Below are positions 34,647 through 42,912 of a DNA stretch of 64,000 nt, one piece after another. The stretch spans positions 310,001 through 374,000 of the forward strand of contig JABFRS010000001.1 of the NCBI GenBank assembly GCA_013141055.1. Direction: 5' to 3'. Numbering within the stretch: position 1 is the first letter of the stretch; each line of letters opens with the position of its first letter. Position numbers and translations under genes: made by a program. This DNA comes from Cyclobacteriaceae bacterium (lineage in GTDB: Bacteria; Bacteroidota; Bacteroidia; Cytophagales; Cyclobacteriaceae). The notes under the pieces are model-generated. The model was given only the letters and a program-made list of their open reading frames with translations, did not search any database and was not told the origin of the DNA.

Positions 34647-35010
34647 AGAAAACTGAAAGGTTCTTTATCGCCTCGTTTATTCCGTTAGGCTTAATGATAT
34701 AAGCCGTTGCACCCAGTTCCATACATAATGCTTTATCCTGAGGATTATTGCTGGTTGTATAAATCACAACCGGAATAGATGTAAAGCGTTGATCCTTTTT
34801 TATCTCCCGCAAACACGCCCTGCCATCCATGACGGGCATGTTGATGTCAAGGAAAATGTAATCCGGCAACTCCGAAGTCGTCTCCAGAATTTCAAGGACG
34901 TCCAGACCGTTGCGTGCGTGAACACATCTGGCAGAAGCATCTATTTTACTAAGCACCTCGCAAAAGGTCTCCAGATCTTCCAGATCATCTTCGGCATATA
35001 GAACCTGCAT
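34624..35010 (-). CDS. CheY-like single-domain response regulator
   Basis: 128 residues: VLYAEDDLEDLE (acidic pocket), IFLDINMPVMDG (phospho-acceptor Asp), YTTSN and IIKPNG (conserved Lys). No output domain. The ATG at 35010 is the natural start; a longer frame has no support. Its stop region overlaps the 3' end of the PLD-like gene by 23 bp, tail to tail. Confidence 0.88.
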   Translation of the reverse strand: MQVLYAEDDLEDLETFCEVLSKIDASARCVHARNGLDVLEILETTSELPDYIFLDINMPVMDGRACLREIKKDQRFTSIPVVIYTTSNNPQDKALCMELGATAYIIKPNGINEAIKNLSVFFKKDLSV

Positions 35011-35110
35011 ATATATTAAGGGAGTAAAAAGTGTGCCAGCGGCGCAAATCTTGGCAAAATCAGTCAAAAAGAATCATTTACAGTGATAAATTTACCGGCA
35101 AGCCATAACA

Positions 35111-35527
35111 TTGAATAGCAAAACCGAAGAGTTTATCCTGGGCATCCCGCGCGATGAGCAAGTTATGGTGCGACGTCTTTGCTCACTCATTGAAGAGTGC
35201 ATCCCCGCAGCGGCAGAGAAATCATACTATGATATGGGCATTGTTTATTCCCATCACCGGATGATCTGCTATATCTGGCCACCGTCAGTTTTCTACGGAA
35301 TGAAACCTGGTCTTAAGAATCAAAAGCAAAAAGGCCTGACATTAGGATTTTGTCATGGCAATAAAATGTCCAACGACAAAGGGCTGCTGCAAAGTGAGGG
35401 ACGAAAGCAGAATTACGTGATGTATTTTCAGAATCTGAGTGAGATCAGGGAAGACGTCGTTAAAGCTCTCCTATTTGAAGCGGCCATGATCGACGAAGAG
35501 TTCGGCCGCGCCAAAAACCGCACCTGA
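35111..35527 (+). CDS. DUF1801 family protein
   Basis: 138 residues of the YdhG/DUF1801 fold: a short N-terminal helix pair (EEFILGIPRDEQVMVRRLCS), a P-A-A-E-K-S-Y-Y-DMGIVYSH turn, and a beta-sheet with an aromatic ICYIWPPSVFYG strand. A TTG at 35111 is the likely start, as no ATG is available in frame upstream and the family N-terminus fits. Biochemical role unknown. Confidence 0.75.
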   Translation: MNSKTEEFILGIPRDEQVMVRRLCSLIEECIPAAAEKSYYDMGIVYSHHRMICYIWPPSVFYGMKPGLKNQKQKGLTLGFCHGNKMSNDKGLLQSEGRKQNYVMYFQNLSEIREDVVKALLFEAAMIDEEFGRAKNRT

Positions 35528-35645
35528 ACACCTCTTCAGAGTAGTCAAAAAAAGTTTTTTCAGTTCCGATTCATACAATTAACCACCGTATGATCAGGAT
35601 AGTTTTGTTCCATCATCAAACAACAGAAACTAAATCCAATCGAAA

Positions 35646-36026
35646 ATGAAACTACCAAAGAAAGCAGATGAAGCACACGCAACATTAGCGGCAGCATTCA
35701 ACTCAGGCGACGTGGCAACGGTCATGAGCATGTATGACACGACTGGCATCATGGTTCCGGAACCAGGAAAACCCGTGACCGGAAAAGAAAAGTGGGAAGA
35801 AGCCATCAAAGGGATTCTTTCCATCAAGGGAAAGATGACGATCAAAACAGTGTATTGTCTTGAAGCCGGAGATGTGGCAGTCGGCAGATCGGAATGGAAC
35901 ATCACCGATGGTGAAGACGTAAAAATAAGCGCCAAAGGAATAGAGCTCATGAAAAAGCAGTCAGACGGCAGCTGGAAAATTGTTGTAGATCACGCCTTTG
36001 GTGCTGAAAGTAATCTACATGCATAA
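35646..36026 (+). CDS. SnoaL-like/DUF4440 protein
   Basis: 126 residues of the NTF2-like cone fold: an N-terminal helix AHATLAAAFNSGDVATVMSM, then YDTTGIMVPEPGKPVTGKEK and strands ending in WKIVVDHAF. Cytosolic, no signal peptide. Members bind or isomerise small molecules; the substrate is unknown. It precedes the PEP-mutase-like gene by 48 bp, and another NTF2-like gene follows that, so the three may form an operon. Confidence 0.8.
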   Translation: MKLPKKADEAHATLAAAFNSGDVATVMSMYDTTGIMVPEPGKPVTGKEKWEEAIKGILSIKGKMTIKTVYCLEAGDVAVGRSEWNITDGEDVKISAKGIELMKKQSDGSWKIVVDHAFGAESNLHA

Positions 36027-36074
36027 AGTATAGTGTAAGTATATTGGCAGCATAATTATCAAAAAATAAGAAAC

Positions 36075-36848
36075 ATGAAACACAGATTTGAAGAGTTCCT
36101 TGCACTGCACCAACAATCAGAACCATTGCTGATCGGCAATGTATGGGATGTTCCGAGCGCAATCGTATTTGAGAAGCAGGGATTCGCTGCGCTGGGCACA
36201 TCCAGTGCATCTGTAGCAGAGACACTCGGATATGCTGATGGCGAGGCAATGAGCTTTGACGAATATCTGTTCGTTGTCAAACATATCGCCGATCATTCAA
36301 AGCTTCCGTTATCGGTAGATCTGGAATCAGGATATGCAGATACTCCGGAAGGGATTGCCGCCAATTTACAAAGGCTGCATGCAGCGGGAGTCTGTGGCGT
36401 GAATCTTGAAGATTCTGAAATCGTTGATGGAAACCGATCTATCGTAGACGCTAAAAAATTCACAGAGAAAATAAGTCGTGTCATCAGCATTCTGAATGCG
36501 GGCAACATAAAGATGTTCATCAATCTTCGCTGTGATCCATTTATCCTCGGCTTACCCAATGCACTGGAAGAAGTTCTTTCAAGAATAGAGTTATACCAAA
36601 GTACACAGGCACACGGATTGTTCGTTCCCTGCATCACGGCCATTGAAGACATGCGAAAGGTTTGTCAAAAATCGAAGCTACCTATCAATGTCATGTGCAT
36701 GCCCAATCTTCCTGATTTCAATGAAATGAAAAATGCCGGAGTGAAAAGAATCAGCATGGGACCATTCCTCAGCAGGAACGTCTATAAACAAATGGAATCC
36801 TCTGTTGAGCGAATCTTAAGTGACAAAAGTTTCAAAAGTCTGTTTTAA
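36075..36848 (+). CDS. Isocitrate lyase/PEP mutase-like protein
   Basis: 257 residues of the isocitrate lyase/PEP mutase superfamily TIM barrel. Recognisable parts are LIGNVWDVPSAIVFEKQGF, ALGTSSASVAETLGYADGE, the Mg-binding stretch PLSVDLESGYADTPE and GVNLEDSE. It probably cleaves or forms a carbon-carbon or carbon-phosphorus bond of a small 2-oxo or carboxylic acid; the exact substrate cannot be told. Length is close to PEP mutase-like lyases in this phylum. It lies 12 bp before the next gene. Confidence 0.85.
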   Translation: MKHRFEEFLALHQQSEPLLIGNVWDVPSAIVFEKQGFAALGTSSASVAETLGYADGEAMSFDEYLFVVKHIADHSKLPLSVDLESGYADTPEGIAANLQRLHAAGVCGVNLEDSEIVDGNRSIVDAKKFTEKISRVISILNAGNIKMFINLRCDPFILGLPNALEEVLSRIELYQSTQAHGLFVPCITAIEDMRKVCQKSKLPINVMCMPNLPDFNEMKNAGVKRISMGPFLSRNVYKQMESSVERILSDKSFKSLF

Positions 36849-36860
36849 AAAATTACATCT

Positions 36861-37322
36861 ATGAAAAATATCATCTCTTTAATACTCTTTTGTTCAGTTG
36901 CAATATTTAACTCATACGCACAGAATAATCCTGCACTGGAAGAAGCTAAGAAGGCAATCGCTGTCAGCAATGATATTTACTTTCAATCCTTTGTGAAGAA
37001 TGATCCGTCCATCTTTATTGCACGCTATGCTAAAGATGCATGCATCATGGCACCCAACAGTGCTGCGATGTGCGGACCACAGGCTGCGGCCGATTTCTTT
37101 AAAGCTGCTTATGCCGATTACGGGATGAGAAATGGCAAGTTCATTACCACTGCAGTCTATGGTGACGCAAAAGAATATGTTACCGAAGAAGGTCTTTGGC
37201 AATCCTTCGACGTCAATGGAAAGTTATTCGACGACGGTAAATTTCTGGTGCTTTGGAAGAAAACCCCTGAAGGCTGGAAAATGTTCCGCGATTCGTTCAG
37301 CAGTAACCGGATCAATCACTAA
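36861..37322 (+). CDS. Exported NTF2-like (DUF4440) protein
   Basis: 153 residues with a signal peptide (IISLILFCSVAIFNSYAQ). The mature domain is NTF2-like: helix AKKAIAVSNDIYFQSFVKND, DACIMAPNSAAMCGPQAAAD, and WKMFRDSFSS at the end. It is probably periplasmic. It sits between the PEP-mutase-like and AraC-like genes with short gaps (12 and 9 bp), so it is probably co-transcribed. Confidence 0.78.
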   Translation: MKNIISLILFCSVAIFNSYAQNNPALEEAKKAIAVSNDIYFQSFVKNDPSIFIARYAKDACIMAPNSAAMCGPQAAADFFKAAYADYGMRNGKFITTAVYGDAKEYVTEEGLWQSFDVNGKLFDDGKFLVLWKKTPEGWKMFRDSFSSNRINH

Positions 37323-37331
37323 ATTTCGATC

Positions 37332-38144
37332 ATGGAATTCAGGCAGTTTGTTCCTTCACCGGCATTAAAATCATATGTCGAATCTTTTTATCTGTTCACA
37401 TCAGATAAAGATTCTGAATTCAGTGACGTTGTATTTCCCAGCGGCACTATGGAGATGATCTTTAATCTCGGCCCCGGCATTTGGGAATCTTCCAGCAAAG
37501 CTAAATTCAAACGGACTCCTCCCCTTGAGCTATGGGGACAAGTGACAGGACCACTGCCGATCCGTTCAAAAGGAAAGCATGTCATGCTCGGTGTGAGATT
37601 TTTCCCTCACTCTGCCGTGTATTTCCTTCATGACAAGATTGAAAATTTCAATAATCAGATCTTTGACCTGGCGGATGTAATGGGCAATGAAGTGAAATCA
37701 TTGCATCATCAGTTACTGGATTGCCAGAATGCCACGATGAGGATCAGACTGGTGGAGACATTTCTTATCCATAGGCTGTCGGTCAGCAAAAAGAAAATCA
37801 ACAAAGTCGAAAAGATTGCCGATCTCCTGACCAGTGTTAAAAAAGCTTCTTCTGAAAACGGCTTTACCGCTGTAGCGGATCATTTTGGAATAACAACACG
37901 ATACCTGCACAAGCTGATCTTTCAGCACACGGGACTCTCACCAAAATTTGTCAATAAGATCAGCAGGTTTCAACGCAGTCTCAGGCTGGTTTCAAAGAAT
38001 GAATCACCATTGACTTCCATTGCGTTTGATTGCGGCTATTTCGATCAGTCACATTTCATCCGGGAGTTCAAATCATTCACCAGCTTCACGCCGACAGCGT
38101 ATCTTGAAAATAAATTTCCGGTGAATCAGACTGCTATCCAATAA
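37332..38144 (+). CDS. AraC-family transcriptional regulator
   Basis: 270 residues. The N-terminal part (DVVFPSGTMEMIFNLGPG, and LGVRFFPHSAVYFL) is like the DUF6597-type sensing domain of Bacteroidota AraC proteins. The C-terminal about 100 residues are two helix-turn-helix motifs (FGITTRYLHKLIFQHTGLSP and IAFDCGYFDQSHFIREFKSF) with the conserved FTPTAYL end. It ends the cluster of three upstream genes and may regulate them. The last 11 bp overlap the convergent membrane-protein gene. Confidence 0.88.
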   Translation: MEFRQFVPSPALKSYVESFYLFTSDKDSEFSDVVFPSGTMEMIFNLGPGIWESSSKAKFKRTPPLELWGQVTGPLPIRSKGKHVMLGVRFFPHSAVYFLHDKIENFNNQIFDLADVMGNEVKSLHHQLLDCQNATMRIRLVETFLIHRLSVSKKKINKVEKIADLLTSVKKASSENGFTAVADHFGITTRYLHKLIFQHTGLSPKFVNKISRFQRSLRLVSKNESPLTSIAFDCGYFDQSHFIREFKSFTSFTPTAYLENKFPVNQTAIQ

Positions 38145-38511
38145 AGCGGACGCAGATCTCCTGAATTATAAGAAGAGGTACAAATCCAAGCAGTAAGTAT
38201 GCATGGAGCAATCCTGTTATCTCGCCGCTCTTGTCATCAATCCAATGAAGATATAAGTCGCTGATGACAATGATCAACAGTGTGCTCAACCGGATCCAGC
38301 TGAAGGTAAGGCCAGGAATGGATTGAAACATCATGGAGATGATCAGCAGAATAACAGGCAGGTTATAAAGAAAGAAGCCGCGTAACAGCTTTGGGATGTC
38401 ACTCATGCGTCTGTGCATCCTGACAAACCAATAGATCTCCATGATAAAGAATACGGGCAGGATGCCGAGACTTATCCACCATGTGATCTGATATAATGAT
38501 TGCGGGGTCAT
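38134..38511 (-). CDS. Four-helix membrane protein, unknown function
   Basis: 125 residues with about four transmembrane helices (WWISLGILPVFFIMEIYWFV, LYNLPVILLIISMMF, LSTLLIIVISDLYLHWI and LLLGFVPLLIIQEI). No family recognised. It is followed on the same strand by nothing close; the SRPBCC gene lies upstream of it with a 33-bp gap, so the two may be co-transcribed. Overlaps the AraC gene end by 11 bp. Confidence 0.6.
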   Translation of the reverse strand: MTPQSLYQITWWISLGILPVFFIMEIYWFVRMHRRMSDIPKLLRGFFLYNLPVILLIISMMFQSIPGLTFSWIRLSTLLIIVISDLYLHWIDDKSGEITGLLHAYLLLGFVPLLIIQEICVRFIG

Positions 38512-38544
38512 GGATAGAATTAGAGTTTCATCCTCACCTGATGA

Positions 38545-39042
38545 TTATTCAACACGATGCTGATTTGGCCAGGGTCTCCCCTTACCGGTTTCGCATAATA
38601 ATTTCAAGCTCCTCAGAAACAATGCCCAGGTATAGTTACACTCTGCAAACATCGGAGTATGGCCTTTCCAGTCGTCGTGATGAAAGCTTAAGAGCGTTAT
38701 CTTTTGATCTTTCTGCTGGCTCAGCTGATCTGAGAGTTCAGAATCAGAATCCTTCATGGAGTCTTTATCACCTGATTTCAATTCAAAAGAAATGTGAGTT
38801 CCTACCCACTCCTCTGCGCCGGCAATGCAAGTCCACTTTAACAGCTTTCCGGGTTTCAGTTCTGTGACCTTCATCTCCTTATGATAATCAGGGCCGAACG
38901 GAAAGCGGGCAATGGTATTAAGTTCGGGTTGTGCCGTCGCTGCAGGTGTCCACCAGGCGGCTAATCCCTCCTGATGTGTGATGGCATTGTAGATCTTTTC
39001 GGCAGGTGCACCGATAAGCAGTTCGTGTCGAATGTCCGGCAT
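38545..39042 (-). CDS. SRPBCC/AHSA1-like protein
   Basis: 165 residues of the START/AHSA1-like fold. N-terminus DIRHELLIGAPAEKIYNAIT, then LAAWWTP, a central strand KMKVTELKPGKLLKWTCIAG and the final helix LFLRSLKLLCETGKGRPW. Such proteins bind hydrophobic ligands or act as stress-related activators. Length normal. Confidence 0.85.
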   Translation of the reverse strand: MPDIRHELLIGAPAEKIYNAITHQEGLAAWWTPAATAQPELNTIARFPFGPDYHKEMKVTELKPGKLLKWTCIAGAEEWVGTHISFELKSGDKDSMKDSDSELSDQLSQQKDQKITLLSFHHDDWKGHTPMFAECNYTWALFLRSLKLLCETGKGRPWPNQHRVE

Positions 39043-39176
39043 TGGATCAATGTTAAGTATTCAATTCAAATATTCACTATCTCTAAATATAACGACAAAT
39101 TGGTAACCTGAGAATTTCACTTCTGAATTTTCGGTGAAGTGCCGTAGGGTAAGAAATAAATTAAATACATTTATAC

Positions 39177-39707
39177 ATGTTCCAGGAGAAATATCTGCCC
39201 GAGTTTGACTTCACAGAAACCCACAGTATTTCTATACATCAGACACCCGCTAAAATATTTTCACTCGTTGATTCGATCGACATCCGGGAGTCATGGTTGA
39301 TCAATTTCCTTTTCTCACTTCGCGGTCTGGGTTCTGGCCGACAAGATTTAAAATGTATTCTCAACGGAAATTTCACAGTGCTGGAACAGCAGGTGGGTTC
39401 TGAAATAATTCTGGGGCTTGTCGGACAATTCTGGAAGCCACAGGGTAACCTTAAAAAGCTCACGCCTGATGAATTCAACCATTTTAACACAGATGGTTTT
39501 TTAAAAGCCACATGGAATTTCAAAGCTACTTCTGAGAACAATGAGATCACAAAGCTTGAAACCGAAACACGAGTCAAGTGTCTTGGGAAAAAAGCCCATC
39601 GCAAATTTTCATTCTACTGGTTTTTCATCAGGCCCTTCAGTGGTTTGATCCGGATGGAAATTCTGAAGCTCATCAAAAAGAAAGCAGAAGCGGTACAGCC
39701 ATCCTGA
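39177..39707 (+). CDS. SRPBCC-fold protein
   Basis: 176 residues. ETHSISIHQTPAKIFSLVDS opens a polyketide-cyclase-like fold; later strands (FLKATWNFKATSENNEITKL and ETRVKCLGKKAHRKFSFYWF) and a final long helix (LIRMEILKLIKKKAEAVQ) complete it. Ligand unknown. Single gene, 36 bp before the dienelactone hydrolase. Confidence 0.7.
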   Translation: MFQEKYLPEFDFTETHSISIHQTPAKIFSLVDSIDIRESWLINFLFSLRGLGSGRQDLKCILNGNFTVLEQQVGSEIILGLVGQFWKPQGNLKKLTPDEFNHFNTDGFLKATWNFKATSENNEITKLETETRVKCLGKKAHRKFSFYWFFIRPFSGLIRMEILKLIKKKAEAVQPS

Positions 39708-39743
39708 CCTTGAATTATATTTGAACACCATAAAAGATATATC

Positions 39744-40631
39744 ATGAAAGAAATCAAGAAAGAAGATGTCAGGCAGGAAGTGTTTGACCTATATGATGAC
39801 TATGCTCATAACCGTCTTGACCGGCGGGATTTTATGGAGAGGTTGTCAGCATATGCTGTGGGTGGAGTTACCGTCACCTCTTTGATGAGCTTTCTCATGC
39901 CTGACTATAAAGGTGCGGTTCAGGTTCAGGCCGATGATCCGAGACTACAATCTGAATACATAAATTATTCTTCACCGAAAGGTGCAGGTACGATCAAGGC
40001 ATTGCTGTCAAAGCCAGTGGATACAAAAAAGAAGCTCGGCGGTATTATTGTGGTGCATGAAAACCGTGGACTGAATCCGCATATTGAAGATGTTGCAAGA
40101 CGCGCTGCATTGGCTGGCTTCGTTTCCATTGCACCGGATGCATTGACTCCGCTGGGAGGATATCCAGGAACGGATGATGCTGGTCGCGAACTTCAAAGCA
40201 AGCGCAACAGGGATGAGATGCTTCAGGATTTTATCGCGGCATTTGATTATCTCAAGACAAATAAAGATTGCAATGGCAAGATCGGAGTTGTAGGCTTTTG
40301 CTTTGGAGGATGGATCGCGAATATGATGGCCGTACGGATTCCTGACCTGTCAGCATCTGTTCCATTCTATGGCGGACAACCCACAGCAGAAGATGTTCCC
40401 AACATCAAAGCACCTCTCCTGCTTCACTATGCAGGGCTTGACACACGCATCAATGAAGGATGGCCCGCTTATGAGAAAGCTCTCATTGAAAATAAAAGAG
40501 AGTATCAGGGATTCGTTTATCCGGATGTCAATCATGGCTTCCACAATGATACCACGCCCCGTTATGATAAGGCCGCTGCAGAACTCGCCTGGAAAAGAAC
40601 GGTTGATTTCTTCAGTGAGAAACTTAAATAA
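39744..40631 (+). CDS. Dienelactone hydrolase family protein
   Basis: 295 residues. The N-terminus has a twin-arginine-like start ([15 protein letters not shown]) and a hydrophobic stretch, suggesting export or anchoring. The catalytic domain has nucleophile Cys in VGFCFGGW, Asp in [15 protein letters not shown] and His in [10 protein letters not shown], in the usual order of dienelactone hydrolases (YghX-like). Probably hydrolyses lactones or esters; the substrate is unknown. Confidence 0.87.
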   Translation: MKEIKKEDVRQEVFDLYDDYAHNRLDRRDFMERLSAYAVGGVTVTSLMSFLMPDYKGAVQVQADDPRLQSEYINYSSPKGAGTIKALLSKPVDTKKKLGGIIVVHENRGLNPHIEDVARRAALAGFVSIAPDALTPLGGYPGTDDAGRELQSKRNRDEMLQDFIAAFDYLKTNKDCNGKIGVVGFCFGGWIANMMAVRIPDLSASVPFYGGQPTAEDVPNIKAPLLLHYAGLDTRINEGWPAYEKALIENKREYQGFVYPDVNHGFHNDTTPRYDKAAAELAWKRTVDFFSEKLK

Positions 40632-40668
40632 GTGCATTTAATAATATGTGTGAAAGAGTAAGCAACCA

Positions 40669-41145
40669 ATGGCGTTCATAAAAAATATATTTACAAGATC
40701 CCAGAATATTCTTTTCTACGGTGCATTCATGGCCCTTCTGGTATTTGTGCTGAAGGTGCTACAATGGAAATTTCTGATCACAGATAATTCCCTTGATATC
40801 TATATTGGATTGATATCTGTCTTTTTCACCGGGCTGGGATTGTGGGGAGCCAGTCAGCTGATCAAACCCAAAGTGCAGACCATTGTAGTTGAGAAAGAGA
40901 TCTATCTCCCACAACCTGGAGTCGCTCTTGATGAAGCTGCCATTAAGAATCTGAATCTTACCAATCGTGAGCATGAAGTGCTCACACTGCTGGCACAAGG
41001 CTGCACGAATGCGGAAATCGCAGACAAGCTTTTCCTGTCGCTCAGCACCATCAAGACCCATGTATCAAATCTTTTGGTGAAGATGGAAGTGAAGAACAGG
41101 ACTCAGGCATTGGAAAAAGCCAAGCGACTGAAAATCACGCATTAG
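40669..41145 (+). CDS. LuxR-type helix-turn-helix protein with two membrane helices
   Basis: 158 residues: two N-terminal transmembrane helices (about residues 15-33 and 41-60), a short linker, then a LuxR-type DNA-binding domain (LTNREHEVLTLLAQGCTNAE, LFLSLSTIKTHVSNLLVKME). It resembles membrane-tethered Bacteroidota regulators. Its neighbour downstream is a DUF4199 membrane protein and may be co-transcribed. Confidence 0.87.
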   Translation: MAFIKNIFTRSQNILFYGAFMALLVFVLKVLQWKFLITDNSLDIYIGLISVFFTGLGLWGASQLIKPKVQTIVVEKEIYLPQPGVALDEAAIKNLNLTNREHEVLTLLAQGCTNAEIADKLFLSLSTIKTHVSNLLVKMEVKNRTQALEKAKRLKITH

Positions 41146-41245
41146 AGCGGGTGTACTTTGGTACTAAAGACTACCCTCATCGAAAATCGGTACTTAAGTA
41201 TGAACCAGCCCATTGCAGCGGAAGCTACGTTTGAAGAAAAAATCT

Positions 41246-41764
41246 ATGAAAAGAAACGTATTAATTTTTGGACTGATCCTGGGGACCATCATGGCGGTCC
41301 ACATGGTTTACATGATCGACCTTGTCTATCACAATCCTGATTTTCAGGGTAACGATGTCGTAGGGTATGCTGCGATGGTAGTGGTATTCTCTTTGACATT
41401 TTTCGGAATAAGAAATTACCGAAACAAAGAGCTTAACGGAGTGATCTCCATCGGACAGGGATTTAAGACCGGTGCACTGATTGCACTCGTTGGGTCAACC
41501 ATCTATGTCGTCACATGGTTGTTCTACTATTATCTCTTCATTCCCGATTTTATTGACAAGTACACCGTGCATGTTATGAGTTCAGCCACCCGAAATGGTG
41601 CTGATGCAGCTAAGTTGGCAGAGAAGGCGACAGAGATGAAAGAGTTTAAAGAAATGTATAAGAATCCGCTCTTTGTAGTTCTTATCTCCTATGCTGAAGT
41701 ACTTCCGATCGGATTGGTAGTGGCTTTTGTCAGCTCGCTGATCCTGAAGAAAAAGCCTTCTTAA
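41246..41764 (+). CDS. DUF4199 family membrane protein
   Basis: 172 residues with four transmembrane helices (NVLIFGLILGTIMAVHMVYM, the next at GYAAMVVVFSLTFFGIRNYR, TGALIALVGSTIYVVTWLFY, and VLPIGLVVAFVSSLILKK). Typical DUF4199 length and arrangement, with an extended extracytosolic loop before the last helix. Function unknown. The ATG at 41246 begins helix 1; a short out-of-frame reading upstream is not a gene. The 3' end overlaps the convergent gene by 35 bp. Confidence 0.8.
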   Translation: MKRNVLIFGLILGTIMAVHMVYMIDLVYHNPDFQGNDVVGYAAMVVVFSLTFFGIRNYRNKELNGVISIGQGFKTGALIALVGSTIYVVTWLFYYYLFIPDFIDKYTVHVMSSATRNGADAAKLAEKATEMKEFKEMYKNPLFVVLISYAEVLPIGLVVAFVSSLILKKKPS

Positions 41765-42140
41765 AGAGAGGGTCTATTGTCATCCAGGAGATCACCGGGA
41801 AGAAGACCATGGGTACAGTCAGTCCCGGAAACAACTCAGGAAACGGAGTTGAAAGCGGAAGTGTGATAGCCAACGGAATGATGAGCGAGGCGAATGAAAC
41901 GATGCTGTAGATAAAGTTGAACGCAATCGCTCCTCTGGCATTGAAAAGTTTTGTGAGTCCGCTAGAAAGCAATCCTGCCAGTAGTGAAACTACAAGGTTC
42001 ATCAGAACCAGGTTGAGCGGATTGATAATGGCAGAGTAATCAACCTGTGTAGCGAAGAAATAGATCTGGTTGTAAATATTGGCTGCGATCGCAGCCAATA
42101 TTCCAGCAACCAAAGATTGAATAAAAACTGTCCGGGTCAC
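41730..42140 (-). CDS. Four-helix membrane protein, unknown function
   Basis: 136 residues with about four transmembrane helices (FIQSLVAGILAAIAANIYNQ, LNLVLMNLVVSLLAGLLSSG, FIYSIVSFASLIIPLAITL and VFFPVISWMTIDPLF). The start is 2 bp after the YceI gene's stop, so the two form an operon. The C-terminus overlaps the DUF4199 gene tail to tail. No family recognised with certainty. Confidence 0.65.
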   Translation of the reverse strand: MTRTVFIQSLVAGILAAIAANIYNQIYFFATQVDYSAIINPLNLVLMNLVVSLLAGLLSSGLTKLFNARGAIAFNFIYSIVSFASLIIPLAITLPLSTPFPELFPGLTVPMVFFPVISWMTIDPLFKKAFSSGSAS

Positions 42141-42142
42141 AA

Positions 42143-42667
42143 TTACTTTGTAACAGGAACGGTAATAGATACTTTCAATGTAGGCGCCATCTTGGCGTGC
42201 TTGCCATCATCGAGGTTGAAATCCATACGGTTTACTTCAAAGCCCCCAGCAAAGATGTTATTCATGAAAGTGAATGGCAATGTGATCTCCTTTTTCACAC
42301 CGTGCATATCAAGCGTTCCTTTTGCCTCATAGCCAGTGCTTGTTTTAGTGATAGCAGATGAAGTGAATGCAATCGTAGGATATTTCTCTGCATCAAACCA
42401 ACCAGCACCTTTTGCATGCTGATTCTTCATACCATTGCCGGTGTTGATCGTGTTCACATCGATGGTTACATTGAACATGGATGCGGCAAGATTCTTCTCA
42501 TCAAACTTAATGGTTCCTTTCAATCCAGTGAATTCTCCTGAAGGATCGCCGCCATCAAATTTTACGGAGTAACCATCTGCAATTTTCCAGTCCTGAGCCT
42601 GAACCGTCGTAAAGCTGACAGCAGCAATAAGCGCGATAGCGGCCAATAAAAAGGCTTGTTTTTTCAT
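42143..42667 (-). CDS. YceI-like periplasmic lipid-binding protein
   Basis: 174 residues with a signal peptide (AFLLAAIALIAAVSFTTVQAQ). The mature domain is a YceI-like lipocalin-type barrel: SVKFDGGDPSGEFTGLKGTI, NTGNGMKNQHAKGAGWFDAE, YPTIAFTSSAIT, GTLDMHGVKKEITLPFTF. YceI proteins bind isoprenoids or fatty acids. The ATG at 42667 starts the signal peptide. Confidence 0.9.
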   Translation of the reverse strand: MKKQAFLLAAIALIAAVSFTTVQAQDWKIADGYSVKFDGGDPSGEFTGLKGTIKFDEKNLAASMFNVTIDVNTINTGNGMKNQHAKGAGWFDAEKYPTIAFTSSAITKTSTGYEAKGTLDMHGVKKEITLPFTFMNNIFAGGFEVNRMDFNLDDGKHAKMAPTLKVSITVPVTK

Positions 42668-42861
42668 AGTTTTAAATTGTTTTGTTTGTTTGAGTTTTGA
42701 TGAATGATCTACTTTCCAAAAGCATGCCATTTTATAATGCTCACAGAAAGCTGATCACGGTGCGCTAAGGTATAGACATCCCGGGCAAATTCAGGGATAA
42801 CAAAGGCCAAGGCCGGGTTTCATTATTTGAAAGGCATATCCGCCCGATGACCGGTTAGGGA

Positions 42862-42888
42862 TTAAAAAAGCCCCTGAATGAGGGGCTC
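42862..42888. terminator. Rho-independent terminator downstream of the M28 peptidase
   Basis: Stem AGCCCCT/AGGGGCT (42869-42875 and 42881-42887) with A's on the left side (U tract for the minus-strand transcript) and TTTT on the right. It terminates the peptidase gene and may also work in the other direction. Confidence 0.8.
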
Positions 42889-42912
42889 TTTTAAAAAAAC
42901 AATCCAACAAAT

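Noticed and set aside
35600-35607. TAGTTTTG as a promoter -7 box before the SnoaL-like gene
   Set aside because: It matches the TAnnTTTG form, but no TTG lies at the required distance upstream.
39716-39723. TATATTTG as a promoter -7 box before the dienelactone hydrolase
   Set aside because: No -33 element at the expected spacing, and the site is close to the end of the preceding gene, so chance is likely.
41158-41340. Short frame upstream of and overlapping the DUF4199 gene
   Set aside because: It is out of frame with a much better membrane-protein start at 41246 and has no recognisable features.
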